Below, one piece after another: positions 48,890 through 60,549 of a stretch of 64,000 bases of DNA; positions within the stretch are counted from its first letter, which is position 1, and each line of letters starts with the position of its first letter. Position numbers and translations under genes: made by a program. The notes under the pieces were generated by a model. It did not search any database. It had not been told where the DNA came from and worked only from the letters and a program-made list of their open reading frames with translations. Origin of the DNA: Microcella indica (lineage in GTDB: Bacteria > Actinomycetota > Actinomycetes > Actinomycetales > Microbacteriaceae); NCBI RefSeq assembly GCF_013414345.1, contig NZ_CP058670.1:62001-126000 (forward strand), in the 5' to 3' direction.

Positions 48890-50554
48890 ATGGCCGACCT
48901 GTTCGAGGGATACGCGCCGACGCCGACTCGGCGCGGCTCCGCGGTCGCCTTCGACGAGATGTTCGCCCCCGACAGCGAGGTGCGCCTGCCCTACCGGCAG
49001 ATCCATCAGGCTCTCGCCCAGATGAGCACCGACGAGCTGCGCGGCCGCACCGAGGCGCTCGCCGACAGCTATCTCGCACAGGGCGTCACCTTCGACTTCG
49101 CCGGCGAGGAGCGACCCTTCCCGCTCGACGCCGTTCCTCGCGTCATCGACCGTGCCGAGTGGGTCGACGTCGAGCGCGGCATCGCCCAGCGCGTGCGGGC
49201 TCTGGAGCGCTTCCTCTCCGACATCTACGGGCCGCAGAAGGCCATCGCCGACGGCGTCATCCCGGCCGGCATCATCTCCTCCTCCTCGCACTTCCACCGC
49301 GCCGCGGCGGGCATCCAGAGCGCGAACGGCGTGCGCATCCAGGTCTCCGGCATCGACCTCATCCGCGACGAGCACGGCGCGTGGCGCGTGCTCGAAGACA
49401 ATGTGCGCGTGCCGAGCGGCGTGAGCTACGTCATCTCGAATCGCCGCGTCATGGCGCAGACGCTGCCCGAGCTGTTCGTCTCGATGCGCGTGCGCCCGGT
49501 CGGCGACTACCCGAACCAGCTCCTGCACGCCCTGCGCGCCTCGGCGCCGAGCGGGGTGGGGGAGCCGACGGTCGTCGTCCTCACGCCGGGCGTCTACAAC
49601 TCGGCGTACTTCGAGCACACGCTCCTCGCGCGCCTTATGGGCGTCGAGCTCGTCGAGGGTCGCGACCTGTTCTGCTCGGGCGGGCGCGTCTTCATGCGCA
49701 CGACGAGCGGCCCGCAGCGCGTCGATGTGATTTACCGCCGCGTCGACGACGAGTTCCTCGACCCGCTGACGTTCCGCGCCGACTCGATGCTGGGCACGCC
49801 CGGCCTCATGCTCGCGGCGCGCCTGGGCAACGTGACGATCGCGAACGCGGTCGGCAACGGCGTCGCCGACGACAAGCTCGTCTACACCTACATGCCCGAT
49901 CTGGTGCGGTACTACCTCGATGAGGACCCGATCATCCCCAACGTGGACACCTGGCGCCTGGAGGAGCCGGATGCTCTCGCCGAGGTTCTCGACCGCCTCG
50001 ACGAGCTCGTGGTGAAGCCCGTCGACGGCTCGGGCGGCAAGGGGCTCGTGGTGGGTCCGGCGGCCGGCCGGCAGGAGCTCGACGAGCTGCGCACGCGGCT
50101 CATCGCCGACCCCCGAGGGTGGATCGCGCAGCCGGTCGTGCAGCTCTCCACCATTCCGACGCTCGTCGATGAGGGCATCCGGCCGCGTCATGCCGACCTG
50201 CGGCCTTTCGCGGTCAATGACGGCAGCGATGTCTGGGTGCTGCCCGGCGGCCTCACGCGCGTCGCCCTCCCCGAGGGGCAGCTCGTCGTGAACTCCTCGC
50301 AGGGCGGCGGCTCGAAAGACACCTGGGTCGTCGGCCGACAGGCGATGGTCTCCGACAGCCACGACATCCAGGGCATCGTCACCGAGCAGGCGACGGTCAC
50401 GCAGTCGATCCCGATCATCACGGATGCCCACGCGCACCTGCCCGACCACAATCCGCAGGACGATCCTCGGCAGGACCAGCAACAGCAGCAGCAGCAAAGC
50501 GCGAAGAAGAACCCGAGCAATGGCGCTCCCCGTGGCAAGGGGGAGGCATCATGA
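48890..50554 (+). CDS. Circularly permuted type-2 ATP-grasp protein
   Basis: 554 residues. DUF404/DUF407-type blocks: VIDRAEWVDVERGIAQRVRALERFLSDIYG, GIDLIRDEHGAWRVLEDNVRVPSGVSYVISNRRVM, and an ATP-grasp core with LVVKPVDGSGGKGLVVGP and DVWVLPGGLTRVAL. The C-terminal ~40 residues are low complexity, including seven consecutive Gln encoded by a CAG/CAA run (50477-50497). TAGGGT (48878-48883) is 6 nt before the ATG. Overlaps the alpha-E gene by ATGA. Predicted to join a carboxylate to an amine, substrate unknown. Confidence 0.88.
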   Translation: MADLFEGYAPTPTRRGSAVAFDEMFAPDSEVRLPYRQIHQALAQMSTDELRGRTEALADSYLAQGVTFDFAGEERPFPLDAVPRVIDRAEWVDVERGIAQRVRALERFLSDIYGPQKAIADGVIPAGIISSSSHFHRAAAGIQSANGVRIQVSGIDLIRDEHGAWRVLEDNVRVPSGVSYVISNRRVMAQTLPELFVSMRVRPVGDYPNQLLHALRASAPSGVGEPTVVVLTPGVYNSAYFEHTLLARLMGVELVEGRDLFCSGGRVFMRTTSGPQRVDVIYRRVDDEFLDPLTFRADSMLGTPGLMLAARLGNVTIANAVGNGVADDKLVYTYMPDLVRYYLDEDPIIPNVDTWRLEEPDALAEVLDRLDELVVKPVDGSGGKGLVVGPAAGRQELDELRTRLIADPRGWIAQPVVQLSTIPTLVDEGIRPRHADLRPFAVNDGSDVWVLPGGLTRVALPEGQLVVNSSQGGGSKDTWVVGRQAMVSDSHDIQGIVTEQATVTQSIPIITDAHAHLPDHNPQDDPRQDQQQQQQQSAKKNPSNGAPRGKGEAS

Positions 50555-51486
50555 TGCTCAGCCGGATCGCCGAGAGCCTGTTCTGGATCGGCCGCTACGT
50601 GGAGCGCGCAGACGGCACCGCCCGCATTCTCGACGTGCACCTGCAGCTGCTGCTCGAGGACCCCTGGATCGACGAGGACACCGCGTGCCGGTCGCTCCTG
50701 AGCGTCATGGGCAGCGCCGTGGCGCCGGACCATGCCCTCACGCGCGGCGATGTGCTGAGCATCCTCGCCGTCGACCGGTCGCACCCCGCCTCGATTGCCT
50801 ACTCGATCGGCGCAGCGCGCGAGAACGCGCGCCGCGCCCGCGAGGTCGTGAGCACGGAGCTGTGGGAGGCCCTCAACACGACGCGCGCCCGAATGCCGCG
50901 CCGCGTCGCCAACGACAAGGTGCACGAGTTCTTCGGCTGGGTGCGCGAGCGGTCGGCGCTCGCCGTCGGCATCGTCGAGTCGTCGTCGAGCCGCGACGAG
51001 TCGTGGAGCTTCTTCACGCTCGGTCGCAGCCTCGAGCGCGCCGACATGACCGCGCGCCTGCTCGCGACGCGCTCGCTCACCGAGGCCTCGGGTCCGTCGT
51101 GGACGACGATCCTGCGCAGCTGCGGCGCCTACGAGGCCTACCTGCGCACCTACCGCGGTGTACCGAGCGCCACGAATGCCGCCGAGTTCCTCCTGCTCGA
51201 CCGGCTGTTCCCGCGCAGCATCCTCTACTCGGTCACGCGAGCCGAGAACTGCCTGCGCGACATCGAGCCGCGCGGCACGGGTCGGGCGGGCGTCGGCGAT
51301 GCAGCCCTGCGCCAGCTCGGGCAGATCCGCAGCGAGCTCGAGTACCGCCCGATTCACGACATCCTCGACGACCTGCAGCGCCACATGGACGCGGTGCAGT
51401 CGGCGACGAGCTCGGCGAGCGAGGCCGTGCGTCAGCGCTACTTCCCGACGAACGCCGCTCCGAGCTGGGTGGGGGAGTCGTCATGA
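50551..51486 (+). CDS. Alpha-E domain protein (DUF403)
   Basis: 311 residues, nearly all helical. MLSRIAESLFWIGRYVERADGTARILDVHLQLLLEDP is the alpha-E signature; SRDESWSFFTLGRSLERADMTARLL repeats the pattern near residue 150, and SILYSVTRAENCLRDIE follows. Always found beside a type-2 ATP-grasp gene, here on one side, with a transglutaminase-like gene on the other, each overlapping by 4 bp. No enzymatic motif is visible. Confidence 0.9.
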   Translation: MMLSRIAESLFWIGRYVERADGTARILDVHLQLLLEDPWIDEDTACRSLLSVMGSAVAPDHALTRGDVLSILAVDRSHPASIAYSIGAARENARRAREVVSTELWEALNTTRARMPRRVANDKVHEFFGWVRERSALAVGIVESSSSRDESWSFFTLGRSLERADMTARLLATRSLTEASGPSWTTILRSCGAYEAYLRTYRGVPSATNAAEFLLLDRLFPRSILYSVTRAENCLRDIEPRGTGRAGVGDAALRQLGQIRSELEYRPIHDILDDLQRHMDAVQSATSSASEAVRQRYFPTNAAPSWVGESS

Positions 51487-52325
51487 ACCGCTTGCGCGTG
51501 CGCCACGTCACGGGCTTCCACTACGAGGGCGACGTCACCGCGTCGTACAACGAGGCGCGCATGCTGCCGGCGAGCTCGGACGGCCAGCTCGTGCTCTTCT
51601 CGCATCTCGACATCACGCCGCACTCGGCGCTGCACCACTACACCGACTACTTCGGCACCCGCGCGACGGCGTTCGAGCAGCTCGAGCAGCACCACGAGCT
51701 CGCCCTCACGGCCGACAGCCTCGTCGAGGTGCGCGAGCGTCCGGTGAACGGGGAGCCGATCGGGTGGGATGCTCTGCGCGCGCTCTTCGACCGCTCGATC
51801 GCCCTCGTGGAGAGCACGCGGCAGACGCGCCTCACGATGCCGCCCGAGGAGGTCGCCGAGCGCGCCCGCGAGCTCGGCGGGTCCCTGCCGCCCGCGGAGG
51901 CCGCGCGCGCCATCTGCGACTGGGTGCACGAGAAGGTCGAGTACATGTCGGGCGTGACGGGCGTGCACACGACCGCCGCGGAGGCCTGGCAGGACCAGCG
52001 CGGTGTGTGCCAGGACATCGCGCATCTCGCGCTCGGGGCCATGCGCACCGCGGGCATTCCGGCGCGTTACGTGAGCGGCTACCTGCACCCGGTTCCGGAT
52101 GCCCAGATCGGCGAGACCGTGGCGGGCGAGTCGCACGCCTGGGTGGAGTGGTTCGACGGCGGCTGGCGCGGCTACGACCCCACGAACGCGATCGAGATCG
52201 GCGACCGTCACGTCATCGTCGGCCGCGGCCGCGACTACACCGACGTGCCGCCGCTGCGCGGCGTCTACGCGGGGCCGGCGAGCTCGCGCCTCTTCGTCAC
52301 GGTGGAGATCACGCGCGAGGCGTGA
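51483..52325 (+). CDS. Transglutaminase-like cysteine protease
   Basis: 280 residues from ATG 51483. The N-terminal beta domain (RVRHVTGFHYEGDVTASYNEARMLP) and a catalytic transglutaminase core with Cys176 (QRGVCQDIAHLALGAMRTAGIPARYVSGYL), His218 (GESHAWVEWF) and Asp232 (GYDPTN). No signal peptide, so it acts in the cytoplasm. The third partner of the ATP-grasp/alpha-E operon, suggesting paired making and breaking of an amide bond. Confidence 0.92.
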   Translation: MNRLRVRHVTGFHYEGDVTASYNEARMLPASSDGQLVLFSHLDITPHSALHHYTDYFGTRATAFEQLEQHHELALTADSLVEVRERPVNGEPIGWDALRALFDRSIALVESTRQTRLTMPPEEVAERARELGGSLPPAEAARAICDWVHEKVEYMSGVTGVHTTAAEAWQDQRGVCQDIAHLALGAMRTAGIPARYVSGYLHPVPDAQIGETVAGESHAWVEWFDGGWRGYDPTNAIEIGDRHVIVGRGRDYTDVPPLRGVYAGPASSRLFVTVEITREA

Positions 52326-52337
52326 GCGCCCCGCCCC

Positions 52338-53684
52338 CTACGACTTGCGCGTCTCCGCCTCGATGACCGCGAGCTCCTGCGTCGCCGTCTCCCGGTTGCG
52401 CAGGCGCTTCGAGTAGTCGTCGCCGTCGTAGGCGACGGTCATGCGCCACCAGCGGTCGTCGGCGTGGCGGCGGCCGACGCGCAGGTTGCGGGTCGAGCGC
52501 ATCCAGAGGATGGCGATGATCGCGGCGAAGAGCCCGCCGAGGGAGCCCGCGACGATCGCCCAGCGGGGCCCGGCCTCGTTGGCGATGAGGCCGACGAGGG
52601 GGGCGCCGAGCGGGGTGCCGCCCATGAAGACGGTCAGGTAGAGCGCGAGGACGCGCCCGCGAATGGATGCCCGGGTCGTGGTCTGCACGTAGGCGTTGGC
52701 CGAGGTCACCATCGTCATGGCGGTGAACCCGACCGGGACGAGGGCTACCGCGAAGAGCTCGAAGGTGGGCATGAGGGCCGCGGTCGCCATGGAGGCGGAG
52801 AGTCCGAGCGAGGCGAGCACGATGACGCGCAGTCGCGGCCGCACGCGACGCGCGGCGGCGAGGGCTCCCGCCACGGAGCCGACGGCGACGACGGAGGAGA
52901 GCAGGCCGAATTCGCTCGCCCCGCGTCCGAACTCCACCCGCGCCATGGTCGCCGTGAAGATCGCGAAGTTGAAGCCGACGGTGCCGATGAGGAAGATCAT
53001 CGCGAAGATGACGAGCAGATCGCCGCGGCGACGCACGTATCGGATGCCCTCCCGCAGCTGCCCCCGGCCCTTGTTCGTCTTCCGTATCGGCTGCAGCCGA
53101 TCGGAGCGCAGGAGGGCGATGGCGACGAGCATCGCCGAGAAGGTGAGCACGTTGATGAGCACGACCCAGCCTGCTCCGAGAAGGGCAACGAGCAGGCCTG
53201 CGATGCCGGGCCCGATGAGACGAGCTCCATTGAACGAGGTCGAGTTGAGGGCGACCGCGTTGGGCAGGTCGTCCTTGCCGACGAGCTCGCCCACGAACGT
53301 CTGTCGGGCCGGAGCCTCGGCGGCGGTCGTGATGCCGAGGCCGAGAGCGAGCGCGTAGACCATCCACAGTTCGGCGACGCCGGTGAGAATGATGATGCCG
53401 AGCACGAGTGCCAGGAGCGCCTGCACCGACTGGGTGGTCGCGATGAGCCGTCGCCCGGCGAGGCGGTCGGCGATGATGCCCGCGTATGGCCCGATGACGA
53501 GCGCCGGGCCGAACTGCAGGGCGAGGGTGATGCCCACCGCGGCGGCGTCGTTGTCGGTGAGCTCGGTGAGCACGTACCAGTCCTGCGCGGTCCGCTGCAT
53601 CCAGGTACCGATGTTGGAGACGATCGCGCCGATGAACCAGATGCGGTAGTTCAGGATTCCGAGCGATCGGAACGTCGCGCTCAC
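52338..53684 (-). CDS. MFS transporter (DHA3-type drug/siderophore exporter family)
   Basis: 448 residues from GTG 53684 with about twelve spans. FRSLGILNYRIWFIGAIVSNIGTWMQRTAQDWYVL and FGPALVIGPYAGIIADRLAGRRLIATTQ are typical of the EntS/tetracycline-exporter-like subfamily, and EAPARQTFVGELVGKDDLPNAVALNSTSFNGARLIGPGIAG is the central motif. The GTG overlaps the MarR gene's stop (GTGA), so MarR probably controls it. The long frame to 53837 is a shadow of marR. Confidence 0.9.
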   Translation of the reverse strand: MSATFRSLGILNYRIWFIGAIVSNIGTWMQRTAQDWYVLTELTDNDAAAVGITLALQFGPALVIGPYAGIIADRLAGRRLIATTQSVQALLALVLGIIILTGVAELWMVYALALGLGITTAAEAPARQTFVGELVGKDDLPNAVALNSTSFNGARLIGPGIAGLLVALLGAGWVVLINVLTFSAMLVAIALLRSDRLQPIRKTNKGRGQLREGIRYVRRRGDLLVIFAMIFLIGTVGFNFAIFTATMARVEFGRGASEFGLLSSVVAVGSVAGALAAARRVRPRLRVIVLASLGLSASMATAALMPTFELFAVALVPVGFTAMTMVTSANAYVQTTTRASIRGRVLALYLTVFMGGTPLGAPLVGLIANEAGPRWAIVAGSLGGLFAAIIAILWMRSTRNLRVGRRHADDRWWRMTVAYDGDDYSKRLRNRETATQELAVIEAETRKS

Positions 53685-54103
53685 GAACTGGCGAGGCGGC
53701 GCAGGATCGGTCGCACCGCCTCGAGGGCTCGCCGCTCGGTGGCGGTGAGTGCTTCGAGCTGCTCGTGGAACCAGGCGTTGCGTAGCCGGCGGGTCTCGGC
53801 GACGAGCTCGTGACCCGCCGGGGTGATCGTGACCCACACTTGGCGCGCATCCTCGCTGCTGGGTTCTCGCGTGATGAACCCGGAGGCCTCGAGGCCGTTG
53901 AGGGTGCGATTGATGCTCGGCGGGCTCACGCGCTCATGCTCGGCGAGGGCACCGGGCGTCGTGCGACTGCCGGCGACGAGTCGCCACAGAACACTCAGCT
54001 GGCTGTCGGTGACGCCGCTGCCGGCACGCTCGGCGCGAATGCGGCGGGCCACCTGCTGCAGGAGGACTCGCAGCTCTTCATCCGGGTCGGTCGTCGTGGC
54101 CAT
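53681..54103 (-). CDS. MarR-family regulator
   Basis: 140 residues. Winged HTH: LSVLWRLVAGSRTTPGALAEHERVSPPSINRTLNGLEASGFITREPSSEDARQVWVTITPAG, with the SEDxRQ wing typical of MarR. First gene of a two-gene operon with the MFS exporter, a classic substrate-induced efflux pair. TAGGCT lies 9 nt before the ATG on the minus strand, a slightly longer spacing than its neighbours. Confidence 0.9.
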   Translation of the reverse strand: MATTTDPDEELRVLLQQVARRIRAERAGSGVTDSQLSVLWRLVAGSRTTPGALAEHERVSPPSINRTLNGLEASGFITREPSSEDARQVWVTITPAGHELVAETRRLRNAWFHEQLEALTATERRALEAVRPILRRLASS

Positions 54104-54177
54104 GATGCCCTTAGCCTAGCTCATTACCTCGGCTAACCACTGGGCGACGCATACGATGGGCGTCAGGAGGATCCGCC

Positions 54178-56918
<2,741 letters not shown>

Positions 56919-56976
56919 ACGCGACTGCCAGGGTTCCCTGTCGCTGCGTCAGGGCAGGGCGAATAGGCTCAGTGTC

Positions 56977-58041
56977 ATGCACGGTGAGGCACTGCACGCA
57001 GAGTACAAGGTTCCCGGCGGCAAGCTCGTCGTCGTCGACCTCGCGGTGAGCGACGACCGCATCGGCATGTTCCGCCTCGCTGGCGACTTCTTCGTCGAGC
57101 CCGACGAGACGATCCCCGCGATCGAGGCGGCGGTGCGCGGTATGCCAGCGGCGTCCGATGCGAAGACCCTCACGGCGAGAATCGAGGATGCTCTGCCCGA
57201 CGGTGCCGTCCTCCTCGGGTTCAGCGCCGAAGCGGTCGCGACGACGATCCGCCGCGCGCTGTCGAGCGCGACGACCTTCGCCGACTACGACTGGCAGCTG
57301 CTGCGCGGCCCCGCGCTCGCGCCCCTGCAGCAGATGGCGCTCGACCAGGTGCTCGCCGAGTGCGTGGGCGACGGCTCGCGCGGGCCCACCCTGCGCATCT
57401 GGGAGTGGAAGAGCCCCGCGGTCGTCATCGGCTCGTTCCAGTCGGTCAGCAACGAGGTCGATCGCGACAACGCCGAGCGCTACGGCTTCGAGATCGTGCG
57501 CCGCATCTCCGGCGGCGGGGCGATGTTCATCGAGCCGCAGTCGGCCATCACCTACTCTCTCTACGCCCCGAGCGAGCTCGTCAACGGCATGAGCTTCGCG
57601 GAGTCCTATGCGTTCCTCGACGAGTGGGTCATCGTCGCCCTGCGCGAGCTCGGGCTCGATGCGCGCTACGTGCCGCTCAACGACATCGCGAGCTCGGCCG
57701 GCAAGATCGGCGGCGCGGCGCAGAAGCGGCTCGGCTCGGGCTCCGTGCTGCACCACGTCACGATGGCGTACGACATGGACGCGGATCGCATGACCGAGGT
57801 GCTGCGCATCGGCCGGGAGAAGCTCAGCGACAAGGGCGTGAAGAGCGCCAACAAGCGGGTCGACCCGCTCAAGTCGCAGACCGGTCTGACGCGGGACGAG
57901 GTCATCGAGACCCTGCTGGGCACGTTCCGCTCGCTCAACGGCCTCACCGACAGCGAGATCGCCCCGGAGGAGATGGAGCGCGTGGAGAAGCTCGTCGCGG
58001 AGAAGTTCTCCACGGAGGACTGGATCCAGCGCGTTCCGTGA
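56977..58041 (+). CDS. Lipoate/biotin-protein ligase-like protein with reversed domain order
   Basis: 354 residues. Residues ~8-60 (YKVPGGKLVVVDLAVSDDRIGMFRLAGDFFVEP) match the accessory (LplB-type) domain that normally follows the catalytic domain. The catalytic part comes after: PAVVIGSFQSVSNEVDRDNAERYGFEIVRRISGGGAMF with the RRxSGGG motif at 175-181, and SSAGKIGGAAQKR with the adenylate-binding Lys. TAGGCT (56964-56969) is 7 nt upstream. Overlaps the haem-type permease gene by GTGA. Most likely a lipoate-protein ligase. Confidence 0.85.
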   Translation: MHGEALHAEYKVPGGKLVVVDLAVSDDRIGMFRLAGDFFVEPDETIPAIEAAVRGMPAASDAKTLTARIEDALPDGAVLLGFSAEAVATTIRRALSSATTFADYDWQLLRGPALAPLQQMALDQVLAECVGDGSRGPTLRIWEWKSPAVVIGSFQSVSNEVDRDNAERYGFEIVRRISGGGAMFIEPQSAITYSLYAPSELVNGMSFAESYAFLDEWVIVALRELGLDARYVPLNDIASSAGKIGGAAQKRLGSGSVLHHVTMAYDMDADRMTEVLRIGREKLSDKGVKSANKRVDPLKSQTGLTRDEVIETLLGTFRSLNGLTDSEIAPEEMERVEKLVAEKFSTEDWIQRVP

Positions 58042-59078
58042 GCCCGCGCATCCGGGCCGTCGGCCTCACGCTCCTGCTCGCCGGCGTCGTCGTCGGCGGC
58101 ATCGTGCTGTCGGCGATCACGGGGCAGCTCGCGATCACGCCCACCGAGGTCGCTGGCTCGCTGCTGCGTGCTGTCGGCCTCGACACCGCGTGGGCGCCCA
58201 CCGACCCCATCGTGGAGTCGACGCTGTGGTTCGTGCGCTTCCCGCGCATCCTCATGGGTCTGCTCGTGGGGGCGGCGCTCGCCGTCGCCGGCGCGGTCAT
58301 GCAGGCGATCTTCGGCAACCCGCTCGCCGAGCCCGGCGTCGTCGGGGTGTCCTCCGGTGCCGCGCTCGGGGCCGCGACGGCGATCGTGCTCGGGGCCTCC
58401 GTGCTCGGCGGTGCGGGCATCGCGGTGTTCGCCTTCCTCGGAGCACTCCTCGCGACGCTCCTCGTCTACGTGGTCTCGCGAGCCGGCGGGCGTACGGAGG
58501 TCGTCACCCTGCTCCTGACGGGCATCGCGATCAACGCTTTCGCGCAGGCCGGCATCGCCTTCGTGCTGTTCGTCGCCGACACGGCGAGCCGCGAGCAGAT
58601 CGTCTTCTGGCAGCTCGGCTCGATCGCCGGCTCCCTGTGGTCGCAGGTGGCGATCGTCGCCGGAGTCGGCGTCGCGGGCGTGATCGCCGCGATCCTCCTG
58701 GCGCAGCGGCTCGACCTGCTCGCGCTCGGCGAGCGCAACGCGCGTCACCTCGGCGTCAACGTCGAGCGACTGCGCCTCGTCTCGATCGTGCTCGTCGCGC
58801 TGCTGACGGGTGTCGCCGTCGCCTTCACGGGCATCATCGCCTTCGTGGGGCTCGTCGTGCCGCACATCATCCGCATGATCATCGGGCCTGCGCACCGCGG
58901 CCTCATCATCGCGAGCGCGGTGGGCGGCGGAGCCCTGCTCGTGCTCGCCGACCTGCTCACGCGCACGATGGTCGCGGGCGCCGAGCTGCCCATCGGCATG
59001 CTCACCTCGCTCATCGGCGGCCCGTTCTTCTTCTACCTGCTGTGGCGGCAGCGCCGCCGCAGCGGAGGCTGGGCATGA
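58038..59078 (+). CDS. FecCD-type ABC permease, haem/cobalamin/siderophore group
   Basis: 346 residues from GTG 58038, about nine spans. VRFPRILMGLLVGAALAVAGAVMQAIFGNPLAEPGVVGVSSGAALGAA and FTGIIAFVGLVVPHIIRMIIGPAHR are family signatures; the GPAHR form and partner ATPase are closest to HmuU-type haem importers. It is coupled to the lipoate-ligase-like gene upstream and to the ATPase downstream. No binding-protein gene lies in the operon. Confidence 0.88.
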   Translation: MSPRIRAVGLTLLLAGVVVGGIVLSAITGQLAITPTEVAGSLLRAVGLDTAWAPTDPIVESTLWFVRFPRILMGLLVGAALAVAGAVMQAIFGNPLAEPGVVGVSSGAALGAATAIVLGASVLGGAGIAVFAFLGALLATLLVYVVSRAGGRTEVVTLLLTGIAINAFAQAGIAFVLFVADTASREQIVFWQLGSIAGSLWSQVAIVAGVGVAGVIAAILLAQRLDLLALGERNARHLGVNVERLRLVSIVLVALLTGVAVAFTGIIAFVGLVVPHIIRMIIGPAHRGLIIASAVGGGALLVLADLLTRTMVAGAELPIGMLTSLIGGPFFFYLLWRQRRRSGGWA

Positions 59079-59860
59079 GCGCGCCGGGGTCCGCCCTCAT
59101 CGAGGCCCGCGGCGTGAGCGTGCGCCTCGACGGGCGGGGCATCCTCACCGGCATCGATCTGGATGTGCGCGCGGGTGAGATCCTCGCCCTCGTGGGTCCG
59201 AACGGCGCCGGCAAGTCGACGCTGCTCTCGGTGCTCAGCGGCGACGCGAGCCCGAACGAGGGAGAGGTGACGCTGCTGGGCCGGCCGATCGGCGACTACC
59301 GTGCGCTCGAGCTGGCCCGGCTCCGCTCTGTGCTCACGCAGGCGAACGCCGTGAGCTTCCCTTTCCGCGTCATCGAGATCGTGCAGATGGGGCGCAATCC
59401 CTGGATGCGCGGCTCGACGGTCGACGACGACCGCGAAGCGGTCATCCGTGCGGTCGAAGCGGCCGACGTGGAGCACCTGCTCGGCCGACGCTTCACCTCG
59501 CTCAGCGGCGGCGAGCAGGCCCGGGTGTCGCTCGCCCGCGTGCTCGCGCAGTCGACCGACATCGTCTTCCTCGACGAGCCGACCGCGGCGCTCGACCTGC
59601 GTCACCAGGAGGAGGTCATGCGCGTGGCGCGCGGCCTCGCCGCGCAGGGCCGAGCGGTCGTCGTCGTCGTGCACGACCTCTCGCTCGCGGGTGCCTACGC
59701 CGACCGCATCGCCCTCCTCGACAGCGGTCGGCTCGACGCGCTCGGCACGCCCGCCGAGGTCATGACGGCCGAGCGCGTGAGTCGCGTCTACGGGCTCGAG
59801 GTGCGGATTCACCGGCTCGGCGCCTCGGGGCGACCGGTCGTGCTGCCGCTGCGCGACTGA
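59075..59860 (+). CDS. ABC importer ATPase, HmuV-like
   Basis: 261 residues from ATG 59075 (ATGA overlap). Walker A GPNGAGKS at 41-48, the haem-importer Q-loop region VLTQANAVSFPFRVIEIVQMGRNPW, signature LSGGEQARVSLARVLAQ, Walker B IVFLDEPTAALD and H-loop VVVHDLSLAGAYADR. The PFRV-VQMGRxPW stretch is characteristic of HmuV. Last gene of the operon. Confidence 0.9.
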   Translation: MSAPGSALIEARGVSVRLDGRGILTGIDLDVRAGEILALVGPNGAGKSTLLSVLSGDASPNEGEVTLLGRPIGDYRALELARLRSVLTQANAVSFPFRVIEIVQMGRNPWMRGSTVDDDREAVIRAVEAADVEHLLGRRFTSLSGGEQARVSLARVLAQSTDIVFLDEPTAALDLRHQEEVMRVARGLAAQGRAVVVVVHDLSLAGAYADRIALLDSGRLDALGTPAEVMTAERVSRVYGLEVRIHRLGASGRPVVLPLRD

Positions 59861-59896
59861 GCTTCGGGCTGGGACTGAGAGCCGCGCCGACCAGGC

Positions 59897-60169
59897 TCAG
59901 CCCTGTTGCTCGGGGCGGGGCTTCTGCTCGTAGTGCGGCTGAGGACTCTGCTGAGGCTGCGAGCCGGGCTGCGGCCCGGCCTGACGCGGGTCGCGCCCGC
60001 TGAGGAGCTTCCAGATGGCGAAGCCCGCCCCGGCGAGCACCGCAAGGTCGTCCCCGAAACCGAGTGGACCCACGAGGATCTCGGGGATCACGTCGATGGG
60101 GGAGACACCGTAGGCGAGGGCGCCGAGGCCGACGAGGACAGCGGAGATGATGGCGCGGGTGCGGCTCAT
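59897..60169 (-). CDS. YkvA (DUF1232) family membrane protein
   Basis: 90 residues from ATG 60169 (MSRTRAIISAVLVGLGALAYGVSPIDVIPEILVGPLGFGDDLAVL). The SPIDVIPE...GFGDDLAVL pattern defines the family. TACTCT (minus strand) ends 6 nt before this ATG, favouring it over an ATG eight codons upstream. A Pro/Gln-rich tail follows. Role unknown. Confidence 0.87.
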   Translation of the reverse strand: MSRTRAIISAVLVGLGALAYGVSPIDVIPEILVGPLGFGDDLAVLAGAGFAIWKLLSGRDPRQAGPQPGSQPQQSPQPHYEQKPRPEQQG

Positions 60170-60246
60170 GGCACCAGAGTAGTCGCGCATCACCGCGCGC
60201 AGCGGCGGCGGGCCCGACCGCGAGCTGCCGTCGGTAGGCTCGACGG

Positions 60247-60549
60247 GTGATCGAGTGGTGGGGGTGGGTGCTCATCGTGATCGGGGTGATCGCGGTCGGC
60301 GTGCTCGCCCAGCGCCGCGGGTGGATCGACTTCCGGAGCAACGGGCGCAGGGGCGGATCAGGAGGAGGGCTTGTGGGCATCGGCGACGAGGTCTTCAACC
60401 CCACGCGGCACGAGGCGCAGATCGAGCTCGACCGGCAGACGATGCTACCCGCACCCGCACCTATCCCGGGCGACGAAGGCCCGGGCGGAATCCGCTTCGA
60501 GGGTGATCCGGATGACGGCGACGGTTACCGGGGGAGCGTACGCCTCTAG
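60247..60549 (+). CDS. Small membrane-anchored protein, unknown function
   Basis: 100 residues from GTG 60247: one N-terminal span (WWGWVLIVIGVIAVGVLA) then a Gly/Asp/Pro-rich soluble tail. TAGGCT (60235-60240) ends 6 nt before the GTG. I recognise no family. Its stop TAG (60547-60549) forms part of the CTAG where the insertion sequence landed, so the IS did not truncate it. Confidence 0.65.
   Translation: MIEWWGWVLIVIGVIAVGVLAQRRGWIDFRSNGRRGGSGGGLVGIGDEVFNPTRHEAQIELDRQTMLPAPAPIPGDEGPGGIRFEGDPDDGDGYRGSVRL
60546..60549. repeat. CTAG target-site repeat, left
   Basis: CTAG flanks the insertion sequence here and again at 62362-62365. Because CTAG is its own reverse complement, it could be a duplication or a palindromic target. 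Confidence 0.75.
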
